8,205 nt of DNA, from assembly GCA_009774155.1 (NCBI GenBank), contig VSNE01000118.1:1-8205 (forward strand), read 5' to 3'. This DNA is from Lachnospiraceae bacterium (GTDB lineage: Bacteria > Bacillota > Clostridia > Lachnospirales > Lachnospiraceae). Position 1 is the stretch's first letter, and each line of letters starts with the position of its first letter. Below the pieces are notes generated by a model. That model made no database searches. It was not told the DNA's origin and worked only from the letters and a program-made list of their open reading frames with translations. The position numbers were made by a program, and so were the translations under genes. Below, one piece after another: positions 6,536 through 8,205 of the stretch.

Positions 6536-8176
6536 TTAATTGTCGTCTTCCGCGTCTTTATTGCTTGTATAAATGGTACGTTTTCTCGCCATCTCGTCAC
6601 TCTCCAGATACTCGTCGTATGTGGTAATCTTATCAATCATAGAGCCGTTCGGCAAAAGCTCGATGATCCGGTTGGCGGTCGTCTGGACAATCTGGTGGTC
6701 GCGGGAGGAGAACAGAAGCACTCCCGGGAATTTTATCATACCATTATTCAGAGCGGTGATCGCTTCCATATCCAGGTGGTCGGTGGGTTCGTCGAGAATC
6801 AGCACGTTGGCGCCGGAAATCATCAGCTTGCTGAGCATGCAGCGCACCTTTTCTCCTCCGGACAGTATCCTCACCTTCTTCACACCGTCCTCACCTGCAA
6901 AAAGCATACGCCCAAGAAAGCCCCGGACATAGGTTACGTCCTTAATCTCAGAATATTGGGTCAGCCAGTCTACGATAATATCGTCATTATCGAATTCTTT
7001 TGTATTGTCCTTGGGGAAGTAAGACTGGGAGGTGGTTACTCCCCATTTGTAGCTGCCTTCATCCGGCTCCATTTCCCCTGAGAGAATTTTGAACAATGTT
7101 GTTTTGGCGAATTCGTTGCTTCCGACAAAAGCCACTTTGTCATCATGTCCCAGGATAAAAGAAATATTGTCCAGCACCTTCACTCCGTCGATGGTTTTGG
7201 AGATGCCCTCCACGGTCAGCACTTCATTGCCGATTTCGCGGTTGGGACGGAAGTCAATATACGGATATTTACGGCTGGAGGGACGAATCTCATCCAACTG
7301 GATTTTTTCCAGCGCCTTCTTACGGGAGGTTGCCTGCCTGGATTTGGAGGCATTGGCAGAGAAGCGGGAAATAAACTCCTGCAGCTCCTTGATTTTTTCC
7401 TCCTTTTTCTTATTGGCTTCCTTCATCTGGCGGATCATAAGCTGGCTGGATTCATACCAGAAATCATAGTTTCCTGCATAGAGCTGAATTTTGCCATAAT
7501 CGATATCTGCAATATGGGTGCATACTTTATTCAAAAAATAGCGGTCATGGGAAACTACTATGACTGTGTTGTCAAAATTAATCAAAAACTCCTCCAGCCA
7601 TGCGATAGCGTCCAGATCCAGATGGTTGGTGGGCTCGTCAAGGAGCAGAATATCCGGATTGCCGAACAGCGCCTGCGCAAGCAGGATTTTCACCTTCTGG
7701 GCACCGGAGAGATCCTTCATCAGAGCATAGTGGAATTCGGTTTCAATGCCGAGTCCGTTCAGGAGGGCAGAGGCATTGGATTCTGCCTCCCAGCCGTCCA
7801 TGTCCGCAAATTCTCCTTCCAGCTCACTGGCACGGATTCCGTCCGCATCGGTAAAATCCTCTTTTGCGTAAATGGCGTCCTTTTCTTTCATGATTTCATA
7901 CAGCCTGGCGTTTCCCATGATGACAGTATCCATAACGGCGTACTCGTCATATTGGAAATGATCCTGCTTTAAGAAGGAAAGGCGCTGCCCCGGAGTGACG
8001 GCAACCTCACCGCTGGTGGAATCCAGTTCACCGGACAGGATCTTCAGGAACGTGGATTTGCCGGCGCCGTTTGCACCAATCAGACCATAGCAGTTTCCTT
8101 CCGTAAATTTGATGTTGACATCTTCAAACAGAGCTTTTTTGCCCAGACGAAGAGTCACATTATTTGCACTAATCAT
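6536..8176 (-). CDS. ABC-F ATPase, YkpA/YbiT-like
   Basis: A 546-residue cytoplasmic protein with two ATP-binding cassettes and no membrane segment. ABC-F proteins bind the ribosomal exit site and influence translation; the YkpA/YbiT branch has no established antibiotic-resistance role. Cassette 1 is intact: Walker A GANGAGKS (34-41), signature LSGAQ (156-160), Walker B ILLLDEPTNHLD with catalytic E181, and H210 in the SHDR switch. The lysine/arginine-rich linker (about 245-305), including SANASKSRQATSRKK, is the part expected to reach toward the P-site tRNA. Cassette 2 has signature LSGGE (438-442) and E463 in LDEPTDHLD, but its Walker A is GSNEFAKT (352-359), lacking two loop glycines, and its switch reads SSRDHQ, with R492 where histidine is usual. 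GGAAGG lies eight bases before the ATG. As I recall, the Bacillus YkpA second Walker A is also irregular, so this may be a family trait. The promoter lies beyond the right edge of the window. Confidence 0.93.
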   Translation of the reverse strand: MISANNVTLRLGKKALFEDVNIKFTEGNCYGLIGANGAGKSTFLKILSGELDSTSGEVAVTPGQRLSFLKQDHFQYDEYAVMDTVIMGNARLYEIMKEKDAIYAKEDFTDADGIRASELEGEFADMDGWEAESNASALLNGLGIETEFHYALMKDLSGAQKVKILLAQALFGNPDILLLDEPTNHLDLDAIAWLEEFLINFDNTVIVVSHDRYFLNKVCTHIADIDYGKIQLYAGNYDFWYESSQLMIRQMKEANKKKEEKIKELQEFISRFSANASKSRQATSRKKALEKIQLDEIRPSSRKYPYIDFRPNREIGNEVLTVEGISKTIDGVKVLDNISFILGHDDKVAFVGSNEFAKTTLFKILSGEMEPDEGSYKWGVTTSQSYFPKDNTKEFDNDDIIVDWLTQYSEIKDVTYVRGFLGRMLFAGEDGVKKVRILSGGEKVRCMLSKLMISGANVLILDEPTDHLDMEAITALNNGMIKFPGVLLFSSRDHQIVQTTANRIIELLPNGSMIDKITTYDEYLESDEMARKRTIYTSNKDAEDDN

Positions 8177-8205
8177 AAAATCAGCCTTCCTTATCTGTAC
8201 CTAAT

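Noticed and set aside
6386..7081. Open frame of 231 codons on the plus strand spanning the FapA/ABC-F gap
   Set aside because: It overlaps two clear minus-strand genes and shows no domain; no promoter or ribosome binding site was seen for it.
7145..7972. Open frame of 275 codons on the plus strand opposite the ABC-F gene
   Set aside because: It runs antisense to conserved ABC motifs, with no family resemblance; the frame is open only because of the codon use of the real gene.

Overview
The window looks like chromosomal DNA from a low-to-mid-GC Firmicute, most likely a Lachnospiraceae-type gut Clostridium. This rests on strong AGGAGG-type ribosome binding sites, a YkuD L,D-transpeptidase with VanW-type peptidoglycan-binding domains, an ECF sigma factor overlapping a one-pass membrane partner, a YkpA-like ABC-F ATPase and a FapA (DUF342) protein. 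The taxonomic call is inference from gene content and protein style; there is no marker rRNA here. There is no sign of a phage, insertion sequence, CRISPR array, tRNA or rRNA, and no gene-free stretch above 300 bases.

Layout, left to right. Bases 1-60 hold a probable terminator of an upstream gene. A short-leader extended -10 promoter then drives a membrane-anchored L,D-transpeptidase (106-1479). A second promoter, overlapping the end of that gene, precedes galE (1540-2562) and a small stand-alone lactose/cellobiose-type PTS EIIB protein (2601-2924). These two probably form one transcript, closed by a hairpin terminator at 2937-2970. Next comes an ECF sigma factor (3066-3599) whose end overlaps by 11 bases the start of a one-pass membrane protein (3589-4770), its likely anti-sigma factor. 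A GC-rich hairpin at 4802-4844 separates these plus-strand genes from two minus-strand genes: the FapA-family protein (6458 down to 4848) and, upstream of it, an ABC-F ATPase (8176 down to 6536).

How they fit together: the L,D-transpeptidase (cell-wall crosslinking), GalE (UDP-galactose for surface glycans and galactose use) and the sigma/anti-sigma pair (sensing outside the membrane) would fit an envelope-maintenance neighbourhood, but nothing in the sequence proves co-regulation. ABC-F proteins act on the ribosome, and the FapA protein has no known partner in view. The window is mostly ordinary housekeeping and accessory chromosome. The points most worth a second look are the EIIB without its EIIA/EIIC partners next to galE, the unrecognised outer domain of the putative anti-sigma factor, and the degenerate second nucleotide site of the ABC-F protein. 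I found no convincing new multi-gene system.
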